Source: Talinum fruticosum (taxonomy: Eukaryota; Streptophyta; Magnoliopsida; Caryophyllales; Talinaceae). Taken from it: DNA of 64,000 bases. The position numbers and the translations under genes are program-made. Where the stretch lies: NCBI GenBank assembly GCA_021018815.1, contig JAITYX010000009.1, forward strand, positions 9,116,501-9,180,500, in the 5' to 3' direction. Under the pieces are notes generated by a model. That model made no database searches and was not told the DNA's origin. It saw only the letters and a list, made by a program, of their open reading frames with translations. Positions 34,331-44,690 of the stretch are shown piece by piece (the first letter of the stretch is position 1; every line of letters begins with the position of its first letter).

Positions 34331-34830
34331 CGGACCATGAGATGCCAATTTTTTGATAGTATGCATGCTAATAATATGGCCTAATCTACAATGCCATGTC
34401 CATGAGTCATCGTGAAGAGATGCTTTTAAGCACGATAAATTCCGACTCGGGTCGAAAGAGGAATGATGTAGGTGTTACCTAATCTTTAACCTGAAAGCTT
34501 GATCTCCTTGGTGGTAACATCGAAATGTAGCAGTTGGTCCGAGTGAATCTTACCTCCTGATCTTTATTGCACGGTTGAGAGATGCTGAGCGGATTGTACT
34601 TTAATCCTTTGACAAGGTAGACTGGATTGACTAGATTGCTTCCTTTTTCAATCTTGCCTATCCCAACTATCTTGCCTTTGCTATCATCTCCAAATGTGAC
34701 CTTTCCTCCTTTATGTTTTTCCAACTCGGAAAAGAGTCCTACATCTCCGACATGTGGCGTGAACATCCACTCTCAAGGTACCAGTGTCCTTTTGATCTCT
34801 TCCGAGTGACCTGCAAAACGGAGAAAATCT
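34331..34830 (-). pseudogene. Copia protease tail and GAG-pre-integrase segment
   Basis: The reading at 34479-34766 contains HVGDVGLFSELEKHKGGKVT, FGDDSKGKIVGIGKIE and LVKGLKYNPLSISQPCNKD, the region between the protease active site and integrase in copia polyproteins. The CxxC part of the pre-integrase domain lies near 34260-34320 with frameshifts. Confidence 0.8.
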
Positions 34831-36650
34831 AACCCTTCTCACTTCCTCTAACGAACCCAGGTAACAACCTTTACTTGTGGTTCTTTTCGAGGAAGAAGGT
34901 TTTTCGGAACCCAGATTTGAATGACTTTGGGTTTTGTCCGATTCCGAGTCTTCCTTACGAGAGAACTAAGTCTGTGTCTCTTTCTTTTTAAAACCTTTCC
35001 TTTTGAAACAGTAGAAAATGGTTTCTTTTTGTAAACAGTTCTGGGCTTAGTCCTCCCTTCATTTTTGTGAATGGGACCATACTCGGCTTTCCTGAACTTC
35101 ACGGTTCGGGAATCCTTTTAAACGAGTTCCGAGTAGGAATTAGATTCCTCCTCTTTGTTGAAACCAAGACCTTCTTTTCGAATGAGACACATTGAGATTC
35201 TAAGAGCATGTCAAGGTTCTTTTGACCTTGAGTAAACTTTAAAACCAGATCTTGAGACTCAATGAGCTTACGCTTTAACTCGCTCATTTCTTTCTGAGTA
35301 ACTCAGATTTAGTCTCATTAGATTGAGTACTAGTCTTGAGTTCTCCGAGTGTGAGTCTCGGTTTTCCAATTTATTTTTCAAAGAAGTGCTCTCGAAGAAA
35401 TTGACTCAAGTTGTTCTTTGAATTGAGAAGAATCGAATTGGACTTTTCTTCCAAAGTAAAAATGTATTTAGCTAAATCAACTTTAGAAAATTTTAGAAAG
35501 TAATCAATTACCTCTTGAGGATTAGTTTCCTCATTGTCCGAGTCCGAGTCGACTCCCTTTCAGCTTCCGAGTTAGAAATTGCCATCGGACATTTCGAGTC
35601 GTTTGAGTCCTCGTCATCTTCCGATGAGTCCTCATCACTCCATGTTGCCATCATAGCCTTCTTCTTCTTTCTGTCCGTTTTTCTTTTCGGACAGTCTTTG
35701 ATTATGTGGTCTTTGCTGCCACACTCAAAACATCCAGAATTCTTAGACAAAGATAACTTTGAAGGGGAAGAATATTTACCTTTTCTGTCCTTCTTATCTT
35801 TCCTATAGAAATCTTCTTTTGGTCTTTTATCCCATCGTTTGTGCTTCATTATTCTCTTGAAGCCTCTTGCAATGAGTGCCATGGGATCCTCTTCCGAGTC
35901 GGAGGAGCTCGGATTTGCTTCTTTGGATTACGAGGCTTTCGGTGCTATGTTCATTTTGGTATCGCCCTCGGCATCCTCCTCTTCTAGGTGGATTTCGTGT
36001 GTGAGAAGCTTTCCGATGAGCTCGTCCGGCTTTAAGAGTGAGAGGTTCCGAGCTTCCTCTATGGCGAGTCACCTTGGGACCCCATCTTCTCTTGGGTAGG
36101 CTTACGAGTATCTTTCTGCACATTTCCTCGTGGGAAATCTTCTTACCCAGTGATTTGAGATTGTTGGTAATCTCGGTAAATCGAATGAACATCCGAGTGA
36201 TGTTTTCTTCGGCTCCATCTTAAATAGCTCGTATTTATGAAGATACTTGGCTGATCTTCGCTCGTCCGACTTGGCTAGTGCCTTCGTAAGTGTTGACAAG
36301 TGTGTCCCACACTTCTTTTGCTGAGTCGCGAGCGGACACCCGATTGTATTCTTCCGAGCTAATGGCGCACATTAGAATGTTCATAGCCTTGAAGTTCTTC
36401 TCGAACTTCTCGCTTCGCCAGGAGTAAATTCAGCCTTTGTCTTGGGAATGATTCTGAATTCTTCTGTCTTCATTGGAATGTAGTTTCCTTGTTCTATGAT
36501 TTCCCATACATCTTCATCATGATCCATGAGGAAACATTCCATGAGTTTCTTCCGAGTGCTCGAAGTTTGATCCTTTGAATTTTGGTGGTCTGCTGGAAGA
36601 TCTTCCTTCATTGAACTCTCCGGGGTTCTTAGCCATTTGATCATTAGACC
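34831..36650 (-). pseudogene. Copia family A gag, decayed
   Basis: From the N-terminus (about 36650) to the C-terminus, minus-strand readings give MECFLMDHDEDVWEIIEQG (36381-36644), SAKYLHKYELFKMEPKKTS (36102-36299), a KKISHEEMCRKILVSLP block (35827-36192) and a zinc knuckle CFECGSKDHIIKDC with CX2CX4HX4C spacing (35508-35882), followed by a basic, then acidic Ser/Asp-rich tract. This is the UBN2-type gag of SIRE-like copia. The frame is broken several times. It is equivalent to 55750-57600 in the complete copy. Confidence 0.85.
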
Positions 36651-36681
36651 TTTGGATGGTTAGATCCTTTCGAAAGGCTAG

Positions 36682-36693
36682 GCTCTAATACCA
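36682..36693 (-). promoter_or_regulatory. Primer-binding site of truncated copia
   Basis: On the minus strand TGGTATTAGAGC, one base from the initiator tRNA-Met site TGGTATCAGAGC, lies two bases from the LTR end. Confidence 0.9.
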
Positions 36694-36695
36694 AT

Positions 36696-36795
36696 TGAAG
36701 GTTTGCTCGGGGAGAGTCCGAGTCACCCTAGAGGGGGTGAATAGGGTGATGGAGGATTTTCGTAGAAGTTCAAGCTCTTTTGCCAAAAAAGATAC
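36696..36795 (-). repeat. Copia family A 5' LTR remnant
   Basis: TGAAGGTTTGCTCGGGGAGA and the following 80 bases match the ends of LTRs at 48273 and 57634; after about 36795 the sequence is family B LTR. Confidence 0.85.
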
Positions 36796-37575
36796 GAGAA
36801 TATTTAGTTATTCCGATCTCCGGGCATCTATTAAACCGATCTTTCTTACTCCCTACAACTTCACCCTTTTGAAGATTAACAAAAACGAGCCCTTTTTCTG
36901 GATTCGTCGCCGTCGCATCAAGAGATCCAATGTAGAGATCCGAGGTTAGCATGTGGGACATCCTGAGGGCGACCATTCAGCCTTCGGACGGTTATTTAAT
37001 TTGTGCTTTCTTTTATCGTTTTCCGTATTGTGGATCTATGAGATGTAATCGCATTTTAATTTCTCCGAGCCTAATGTAATCGTTTAGTTTTTGCTCTTCT
37101 TTTTCGCTTTCTTTCTGCTTTCTTTATCGCTTTCTTTTACAATGTTTGGTTGCTTTATTTGCGCTTAGCATGTTGTTGTATGTTTGTGTTTTTCACATTA
37201 TTTTTATTCACTATTTAAACTAGTAATGGTCATCTTCGGACGGGCGGAATGGAAGGGTTTATCCCTATGTTTTGTACCCTCGCCCCGAATCCAATTCTCG
37301 GTTTAAAGACCGATGGAGTCATTTAGCCTTCTTTGGTCCGAGTTTTCACATATTAAGATCAAGAGAGAAAAATTTTTATTTTTATGTTTTTGTTAGTTTT
37401 TCTTTCCTAAAAATTGATTGGCGACTCGTCTCGTTTGCTTTATTTCTATTCAAATCTACTTCCTGGTTATTTCGATGGAGTAGTAGAGAAAAGAGTTCTT
37501 GATCTTCCTAGGCTTACTATCTCGGCCTTCACTACTTGGCTGGCACCGTATGGTGAGTAGGCAGGCGTTAGCTTA
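36796..37575 (+). repeat. Family B LTR fragment (plus strand)
   Basis: Starting at AGAATATTTAGTTATTCC it matches 33180-33780 and then 42780-43060, ending near GTAGGCAGGCGTTAGC. Because its first 500 bp duplicate sequence already present left of the copia fragment, it is a different LTR copy, not the other half of 32377-33781. Confidence 0.8.
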
Positions 37576-38950
37576 TAGTTCCGGATCAATTACAAGTGCA
37601 AGTATACCTCTTTGGGACTATAATTTAAATTGAGTTCGGTCACAATCTCTTTCATGTACTTGGAAAATATAGAAGCCACACTCCATGTTCCCCGATTGTA
37701 TATGGCAATACAATAATAAAATAGATTCCCAAAACAGAGAGAATTAATTAGTACTTTATGTAGCTAGCAAGTAATATGAAATGAAAAACAATTAAAGTAG
37801 ATTCTAATAACCAAGAGAACCTCACGTTGATGAGGACAATTAGTGGCATTGACTTCACTCGTTTGTCTTTGACACCTCCGCCATAATAATAACACGAGTA
37901 GAGCACTATTTTTCAATCGAAAAATAAAATTCAAGTTAGACATACCATTGAATGATTACTAATTAACAAAACAGCATAAAATGATTAAAAGTTTGAACTC
38001 ACGACTCGACGTTGTCCTTGATATCTTCCCTTACGTCATGACCTAGAGGCTCAAGCTAGTAGGCAATATTAGCCCTTGGATATAGGGTAGCAAGCATCCA
38101 ATGGTGGCTACATACCACAAATAACACATTTTTGTATAAATATGTATAACACCATATAAAAACTTCAATTAATTAGTTCATTATTTGTACACTTACCTCT
38201 CATCCAATGTCGTCAAGTACCATGTTTTATCCTCCGCAGTATGTTTCATGACGTCGAAGATATAGGTGACTCGTTCTTCACGATTCTGCCCAACTCCTTG
38301 AATAATGGAATTAGGGTTTAGATCCTAAACGAAGTCCTTCCTAATTTCGTGCGACCACCTTACATATTAGTTGCATGTAGTTAGAAATTGAAATTAATAG
38401 TAAAAAAATAACTGATTATGAATATTTTAGCTCGGGTCATGCCAAGCATAATAATGGATACACCGATATCCTCCATGCGCAAAAATTGCGATACGTTGTC
38501 CGGGAATACATAGTCCAAGCATATCCCCTTCACATTGCCTAGACACGTGACTCGGCGCGCTACGGATGAACGATTCCTTTGGTGACACAGTCTTCACATA
38601 ACTTTCCGAGTAGCACACCAATCCTTGTGAGACTCCTTAATGGATTTGAGAGAAGACTTCTTCGGACAACGAACGCACACCATCGAACGTTTGCTTGTGC
38701 CACCGACACCTTTCATCCCACTCCCGGATCTGTCCCTCGATATACTAGTGAATAACAACAACTAAATAAAGTATTTTTAATAAAAATGAATTACCATAGT
38801 GAGGATGACCAAACTCTTGGGCCAACGAAGAAAAGCTTTAAGCTGCGTCGCCAACGGTGTGGAGGTCCACTCCTCGGACTAGCAACTCACACTCGTCTTT
38901 CATGTGCATGACCTTTATCACACTCACCCTCACCTCATCAGTTGCAAGGG
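37576..38950 (-). pseudogene. Ulp1/C48-type peptidase gene of a transposon, multi-exon, decayed
   Basis: On the minus strand several exon-like blocks are separated by AT-rich gaps with plausible splice sites. From the N-terminal side: DEVRVSVIKVMHMKDECELL (about 38850-38940); WDERCRWHKQTF or, in another frame, a KRSMVCVRCPKKSSLKS block (38640-38744); GICLDYVFPDNVSQFLRMED (about 38440-38540); REERVTYIFDVMKHTAEDKT (38197-38360, donor GTAAGT at 38191-38196); HHWMLATLYPRANIAY and LEPLGHDVREDIKDNVES (38003-38107, donor GTGAGT); a block with NCPHQ (about 37810-37910); and MECGFYIF with KYMKEIVTEL (about 37600-37700). HHW and ECGFY match the catalytic His and Cys of C48 peptidases; the usual Asp of WLDPLG is Glu, and a stop and frameshifts are present. 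Such genes are known in CACTA and Mutator-like elements. Left and right ends are cut by a B LTR and a CACTA terminus. Confidence 0.7.
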
Positions 38951-38952
38951 GT
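38950..38952. other. Possible 3-bp target duplication of the CACTA element
   Basis: GGT directly precedes the CACTA terminus. CACTA elements make 3-bp duplications; the other end is missing, so it cannot be confirmed. Confidence 0.4.
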
Positions 38953-39115
38953 CACTACTAGAAAATGGGGCCAATTTCGACCCTTGATGATCGACCCTTT
39001 TGTTTAGCATCGACGAAAAACTTCACGTTATTTTCACTTAGCACAATATCTCGACGCTTTTAGTGGTCGAAATCTATCTCAACCATAAAAAGGGTCGAGA
39101 TTCATGGATCATGTG
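38953..39115 (+). repeat. CACTA terminus and subterminal repeats
   Basis: The 13-bp terminus is followed by several copies of a CGACCC/GGGTCG motif in both orientations: TTTCGACCC, ATCGACCCTTTT, CTCGACGCTTTT, AAGGGTCGAGATT. Clustered inverted and direct short repeats next to the terminus are the usual transposase-binding arrangement of CACTA elements. Confidence 0.75.
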
Positions 39116-39587
39116 CTTGGGCATATGATTAAAAAATTTTCCCCGAGATAAAAGAAGGAAATGCTGATGAATTTATTTGAAAAAAATTAAGAAAAAGGAA
39201 GTTAACACAACGAACTAGCTTCATTGATCGACATTTTCATCGTGTACTATCATTATCAGCCCTAAGTTCCCTAAGAATCTGTCTTTGCCATCACCGATTC
39301 CGTTTCCGTGGCCGTCGCCGTTACCGTTGCGGTTGAGGTCGATGTTGCCGTTCGTTGTTTCCGTTTCAAATGTTGTCTCCATTGCCCTCTACTTCTGGTT
39401 ATAGTTTCATCATCGATGATTGATCATGGAGTTAATGTCGCAATAGTCATCATCATCAATTTGAATTGTTCCTCCGGAGTCTCGTGTCTTGTCGTTGCCA
39501 TCGCCATCGCCGGGCTGTCTTCTTCTTCCGGTCGCCCTCGCCATTATTCCGCTCCTCGTTTGTTCACCATCACCGCAACATGTATGC

Positions 39588-39625
<38 letters not shown>

Positions 39626-40040
39626 GCCCTTGTTTGTACTAAAAATTACGCTTTTGTTGATAAAACGAGTGTCCATTGGTTATGATGAATCCCTAAACTA
39701 TGCCAATTTGTTCACTTACAAAGACCCATCTCAAGATCTCAGCTCATTGAACATTCCAACCCCATTGCAAAACCCTGTTGGATCCTTTTACACATGAGTT
39801 ACAATGTGAACTAGGATGGCCATACCAATATGGGGATAATAGCAAGCAAATTTTTGGGGAAGGATCTACATACATTCTCCATGCTAGCTTGTAGTGTTTT
39901 CTTTGTCAATACCAAGATGGTTTGTCACACCTTATCTACTTTCCCTACATCATAATGGAACATATTCCTTCATAATGCTACATATGAGAATGAAATTCGA
40001 TTTCTAATAAAGATATCAAGTTCTTATGTCTTGTACTTAA
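39116..40040 (+). other. CACTA 5' untranslated region
   Basis: Sequence between the subterminal repeats and the transposase gene. It includes a (TC)n run at 39592-39622. The valine-rich and CT-derived ORFs at 39308-39797 have no recognisable domain and are probably leader sequence. Confidence 0.5.
39592..39622. repeat. (TC)n microsatellite in CACTA leader
   Basis: About 15 uninterrupted TC dinucleotides. Confidence 0.95.
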
Positions 40041-40169
40041 TTGAAATTTAAAAGTATAGGACTTTTGATATTTAAGGCGTATCAAGATATCAGACTTCAG
40101 AATAATATTTATTTTTGTATTTATTTTCTAATTTTGTTGTCATACTCGAATATTTTTAAATTTGTAGAA

Positions 40170-41195
40170 ATGGACTCGAGTTGGATTGAATTGTCGAACA
40201 ATCATCCTGCATATCTTGATGGTGTCGTCAAATTTATTGAACTTGCTAAAGGAAATCTCGTGAAAGGAAAAACTCGATGCCCATGTAACAAGTGTAAAGT
40301 AGATAAATGGCTACCTATACATGAAGCGGAACATCATATTTTGTTCAAAGGTTTCCATAAGCAATACAAAAATTTCATTTTTCATAGTAAAGGGGACATT
40401 CTTGATTGTGTAGAATATAGAGGAAGCACAAGTCGTGGAATGAATAATGACGCATCGAATGTAGTTGGTCCAGATGATATGGGAGGGTTGTTGAGAGCAG
40501 CCTTCGTGGTGCATATATCTCATGTTGATGATGGAGTTGAACGTAATAACGAAGGGTTAGAACCATGTCATATGTATGATGCCCAAATTCCCAATGAACA
40601 ATTTAATAACTTGCCAAATCCTTCCATGGATGATGAAGAACAAGTAAAGTATCACAAGCTACTAGAATCTGCTAATAAGCCACTTTATAATGGTTGTACT
40701 AGCTTTTCAAAGTTGTCTTTCCTCCTACGCTTGTTTCATATGAAATGTATGTTCCATTAGTCAGCTCAGTCAATGACAATGTTGATGAAACTTTTAGGAG
40801 ATGCCTTTCCTCACATCATAGAGTTCCTTCTTCTTATTATGAAGTTAAGAAAATGATCAAATATTTAGGGCTTCGATATGAAAAGATTAATGCTTGTCCT
40901 AATGATTGCATTCTTTGTTGGGGTGACTTATCACAAAAAGATAGTTGTCATGTTTGTGGTGTTTAAATATGGAAAATAGTAAAAGGTAAGGAGGGTGGCA
41001 TGTGAGCAAGACACAAACGCTAAGATTGGAGAGCCAGCAAAAGTGATGCGCTACTTCCCTCTTATTCCTAGATTGATGAGGACGTACTGTCATCGAAGGC
41101 GATTGAACAAATGATATGGCATTATAGGGATAGGGTAAAAGATGGAAAACTAAGACATCCATCTGATTATCCACTAATGAGTATGTTAGTACAAT
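40170..41195 (+). pseudogene. CACTA transposase (Transpos_assoc + Tnp2 N-terminus), truncated
   Basis: An ATG at 40170, preceded by an in-frame open stretch from 40041, starts MDSSWIELSNNHPAYLDGVV, then GKTRCPCNKCKVDKWLP: the transposase-associated domain (PF13963) with its Cys pairs. The frame ends at 40760. A second frame (40745-40966) gives SYYEVKKMIKYLGLRYEKI, then NACPNDCILCWGDLSQKDSC and HVCG, the conserved zinc-binding start of Tnp2 (PF02992). After a stop, AKVMRYFPLIPRLMRTY and WHYRDRVKDGKLRHPSDYP continue the family pattern up to about 41170. The remaining two thirds, including most of the catalytic domain, are absent. At least two frame breaks make it a pseudogene. Confidence 0.85.
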
Positions 41196-41430
41196 AGATT
41201 ATCGGGCCAAGCTTCGGATAAAAACGATCGAAGTTTTAGCATCAAAATTTATCAAGCTTTAGGCTCTTATCGACCCAAGCTTAGGATCCTTTTACCAAAC
41301 TTCAGAATGCGTGCATCACAAATTAAGTCCAAGCCTCTGTCTTGAAGCAGCACACTAAATCAAGATAAGTATCCTTTAGTGTCTACTTTGACCCTTCGTC
41401 TTTCGAGACTCCGACAAAGTAAGGGCTAAC
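41196..41430 (+). other. Family B 3' UTR end with polypurine tract
   Basis: From about 41196 the sequence matches 32160-32376 (3' UTR) and ends with AAAGTAAGGGCTAAC, a mutated polypurine tract, at 41416-41430. Confidence 0.75.
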
Positions 41431-43457
41431 TGTAGACACCTAAAATGTGTCATCCCTTATCTCTTTTAATTCTCGTATTTTATTTTGTTGGCCCGATGAT
41501 AGATCCCGAGTCCTGTTTATGGATTTGGATCATGGTCGATGTTTGATAAGTGCGACGGAAGCCATTAAACCGCAAAGACCCCCAGCTCCAAATAAATAGC
41601 CTCTTGCCTTAGGTCGGTCCAAAAATCCCTTTTCTTTCGGATGGTCCAAGCCCGAGCCAAACCTCTAGAGTCAACGAAGTCCAGTGCCGCATACCGTAAA
41701 TTCCAAGCTCGGAATTCTGCGTTTTATTTATTTTCCTAACTAGACATGGAGGTGAAGACCTTATGATGATGTTATGCGCTGCATTTCATGAACACAAGTA
41801 TCAAAGTGTTGTGTTTTGCTCCAAAACAGTTCGCCACAAACACGAAGCTCACTCCCTCCCGGACGACGTTATCGTCGGCGCCCCAACCTAGGTTATTTCA
41901 CTTGAAACGCAGCGTTTTGGCCTAGAGACTCCCATTGCAGCATGAAAGGGCATGAAACCCTAGGTAACAGTTGGTGGTCGGCGCCCGACCGCTATTCTAT
42001 CCGGTTTTATGTCTGTTCTATTCGAGTTAATTGTATGATTTTTGGCCCGATTTTCTCAGCTTGCTTTTAGACGACTAATCGTGAGCAAACCCTAGGTCAT
42101 TTGTGACCAAGACCTCTCCCTATAAATAAAGAACTTTGGCCCTCATTTCATACGGCTTTTTTTCCTATGTGTTATGCTTGCAGAAAGCTAACCACAAACA
42201 ACCTTCCCTAAAACTTACTCGAATGAAAAATAACCTTAAAAACCTCTTTCCCAAACACTCTGCGTCATTGAATCCTCACTAAGAGCGAATGAATATTCAA
42301 TTATTCTAATCTCTTGGTATTCATGCAAATGATCTCTCTTATTCTCTACAAACTTACCCTCACAAAACTCATAAAATGCCTTCTCGAATCACCATTATCG
42401 CATCAATTGATCCAGATTCGAGATCCAGATTAGCAAGTGGGACAACCTAATGGCGCGAATTCAACCTTTAAAATGATTTATTTATATTTTTATGCGTTTA
42501 TTGCTTTACGTATTGTGGAGAACAAATTGTATTACTTTTAATTCCTCCCCGCCCGATGTAATCCTTTTAATTTCTCATCTTTTCTTTTCTTTTCGCTTTT
42601 GTTTTCATTATCGCTTGCCTTTTATTTGTTTTTATCACTTTTTATTATGTTTTGGTTGCTTTAAATTCTCGTAGCATGTTGATTGCTTGTGTTTAATACA
42701 TTATGTAAGCACACTACTCAAACTATTAATGGTCACCGTTTGATGGGCGTAACGGAAGGAGTTTTCCTTATGTCTCGTACCTCGCCCTCGAATTCGATTC
42801 TTGATTCTAAGACCGATCAAGTCATTTTTAACCTTTTTCAGCCTTATTTTCTCCCATACTAAGATTGGAAAAGTAAACTTTATTTTGTTTTTGTTAGTTT
42901 TTCTTTCCTAAAAGCCGACTAGCGACTCCTATTTTTGCTTTAATTCTTCAATATTGCATCTCGGTTATTTCGATCGAACGGATAAAAGAAAAAGGGGATT
43001 CTAGATCTGCTTGCCGGGATAGAGGCCGAGGTTGATTTCCTTAGCCGTGGCCTGTTGCCGCGCCTCGGACCGCTAGGTATCGGCTTCAGCCAAGACAGAG
43101 TGGTCAGCGAGTCACGGCTTAGGCCCAAACCGGTGTTTTCGCACCGGCTTGGTCCTAAAGCCTCATGGCAGATTTGAAACCCTAACTTTTTTAATTTTAT
43201 GTAGTTAAGAAATAATATCCCGAGACTTCTTAAATAATTTCTAAAATAAAATAATTAGTAAAACCGTCATTCAAACTTTACCTAATCCATTTCAATTTGA
43301 TTTAATAAAATTCGAAAATCTAAATAAGATGTTCATCCCCACTTTTTAAATTCATCTTCAATACTTAGAATCATTTTACAATTTTAAAAACCCTAAACGC
43401 TAGCCCGTGGGGAAGCTTGGTCCCGTAACGGTGGTCCCGAGGCCGTGGTTCCTATAG
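41431..43457 (+). repeat. Family B 3' LTR, full length (plus strand)
   Basis: It spans TGTAGACACCTAAAATGTG to GTGGTTCCTATA, about 2.03 kb, the only complete plus-strand B LTR here. TATA box TATAAATAAA at 42121-42130. It contains GGCGCC-centred GC-rich blocks (about 41877, 41980) in an otherwise AT-rich sequence. ORFs at 42492-42674 and 42940-43128 are chance. Confidence 0.88.
42119..42130 (+). promoter_or_regulatory. TATA box of a family B LTR
   Basis: CCTATAAATAAAG follows GACCTCTCC, the same context as at 33104. Confidence 0.72.
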
Positions 43458-43893
43458 TGTTGTTCGGCTTTGTGCCTCGGTTGGATGCTTGGAGTAAACG
43501 CAACGTTTCGGCAAATTTTGCCATGAAACATGGTGGCGATCAATGAGATGTCGTATGGACGAATTAAGCTCCGTGTCTCGATTAGGCGATGAAGTTAAAA
43601 CGTAGCGTTTAGCATGCGAGTACGACTTAATATGCGGCGCCGACCAAGGTTTAACCTTGAGCATTAACTCGGGCTTAGACCGGCTGAAAGAAATGGGTTT
43701 GTGGACTGGACCTAAGCAAATGAGGTTAATTTTTGGGGACTAAAATGTTTTTGTGGTTTACTAGCTTCGATCGCGCCAATCAAACTCCAACCGTGATCCA
43801 AATCCGCAAACAAGACAGGGATTTCATCATCGGATTGACAAAATAAAATACGTAAATAAAACAGAAAAGAGTGACACGTTTTAGGTGTCTATA
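43458..43893 (-). repeat. Family B LTR fragment, U3 start (minus strand)
   Basis: About 435 bp matching 18470-18895 and 46840-47262, ending GGTGTCTATA at 43893 next to a minus-strand polypurine tract. It is joined tail to tail with the plus-strand LTR at 43457. Confidence 0.8.
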
Positions 43894-44200
43894 GTTAGCC
43901 CTCACTTTAACCGAGTCCGAAAGACCAAGGGTCAACGTAGACACTAAAGGGTATTTATCTCACTTTTAGGCATCATTTTGAATGCCGATTGATTTGTAGT
44001 GCCTGGAATCGATTGTTGTCTAACCCGAACTCCGAGATGAGGACTTGGACTTGATCACGATGCACATGTTCCGAAATTCGATAAAAGGGGTCCCGAGCCT
44101 GGCTTGAGCAAAGGGCGAGCCTCGATAATTTTCTAGTGAAGCTTTTATCGTCTCTTGATATGAAGCTTGGCCTAATAAGTTTGCCGTACTAGCACATGTT
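43894..44200 (-). other. Family B 3' UTR fragment (minus strand)
   Basis: It begins with GTTAGCCCTCACTTT (polypurine tract on the minus strand) and follows 18896-19120; it ends near 44200 where unrelated sequence D starts. Confidence 0.7.
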
Positions 44201-44690
44201 TTAGTGTATAATCATATTGATGAAATTTTAATATTTTACCTTAATAATTCAATCAAATACAGACTGAAAATTCTATCCGATGAAGTTGAAATTATGGGTC
44301 CAAAGACCCACTTGCATACATAAGACTCCAAGAAGCCACTTGCCACGCCTGATGAAACCTTTCAAGCCTAGCCATCGGCTACTCCCATAAGCCTCGCCGC
44401 CGAGGTGACGCTGTTCGGGCCTCGTGCTCGGCACCGGCTAGCCTTTGGGCGAGGCCTTGTCTCGCATGCTCTTGGATTCCCTACTTGCCCTCCTATCGCT
44501 TTTTGCATTTTCTCTTGTATCTTGGTCATGCTTGGCCAAGTTTGCCTATAAAAAGAGGACTTGGTGTGTTAATTTTGCATACTTCACTTACCCCTGTCTT
44601 TGCTTCCTCTTGCTTGCTCTAACTTTGCTCTAGTTTACTCATACTTGTCTTGAGAAAACTAGCTCGGTTTTCACACACCATCTCTTAAAA
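44201..44690 (+). promoter_or_regulatory. Segment D: promoter/leader upstream of the PMD remnant
   Basis: Unrelated to LTRs A, B or C. A GC-rich stretch (44390-44470) is followed by CCAAG blocks and a TATA box, CTATAAAAAGAGG, at 44546-44558, about 140 bp before an ATG at 44691. The layout (TATA, pyrimidine-rich leader, ATG) fits either a retroelement LTR/leader or a captured gene promoter; no LTR end could be placed. Confidence 0.5.

Larger units (their letters stand above)
33782..36795 (-). mobile_element. Truncated copia family A element (minus strand)
   Basis: In element order it contains a 100-bp LTR remnant, primer-binding site, gag, protease remnant, GAG-pre-integrase segment and integrase up to a point just after the third catalytic region. 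RT, RNase H, extra ORF and 3' LTR are absent. Both ends are joined to family B LTR sequence. It is colinear with 54800-57740 of the complete element and similarly decayed. Confidence 0.85.
38953..41195 (+). mobile_element. CACTA (En/Spm-type) transposon, 3'-truncated
   Basis: It opens with the terminal inverted repeat CACTACTAGAAAA, carries short subterminal repeats on the theme CGACCCTT / AAGGGTCGA at 38975-39110, and encodes a Transpos_assoc domain followed by a Tnp2-type transposase N-terminus. It breaks off near 41195 inside the transposase, and no opposite terminus (TTTTCTAGTAGTG) was found downstream in the window. Confidence 0.85.

Noticed and set aside
39308..39685. Valine-rich ORF in the CACTA leader
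   Set aside because: Derived from imperfect GTTGCCGTT-type repeats and the TC microsatellite; no similarity to a known family.
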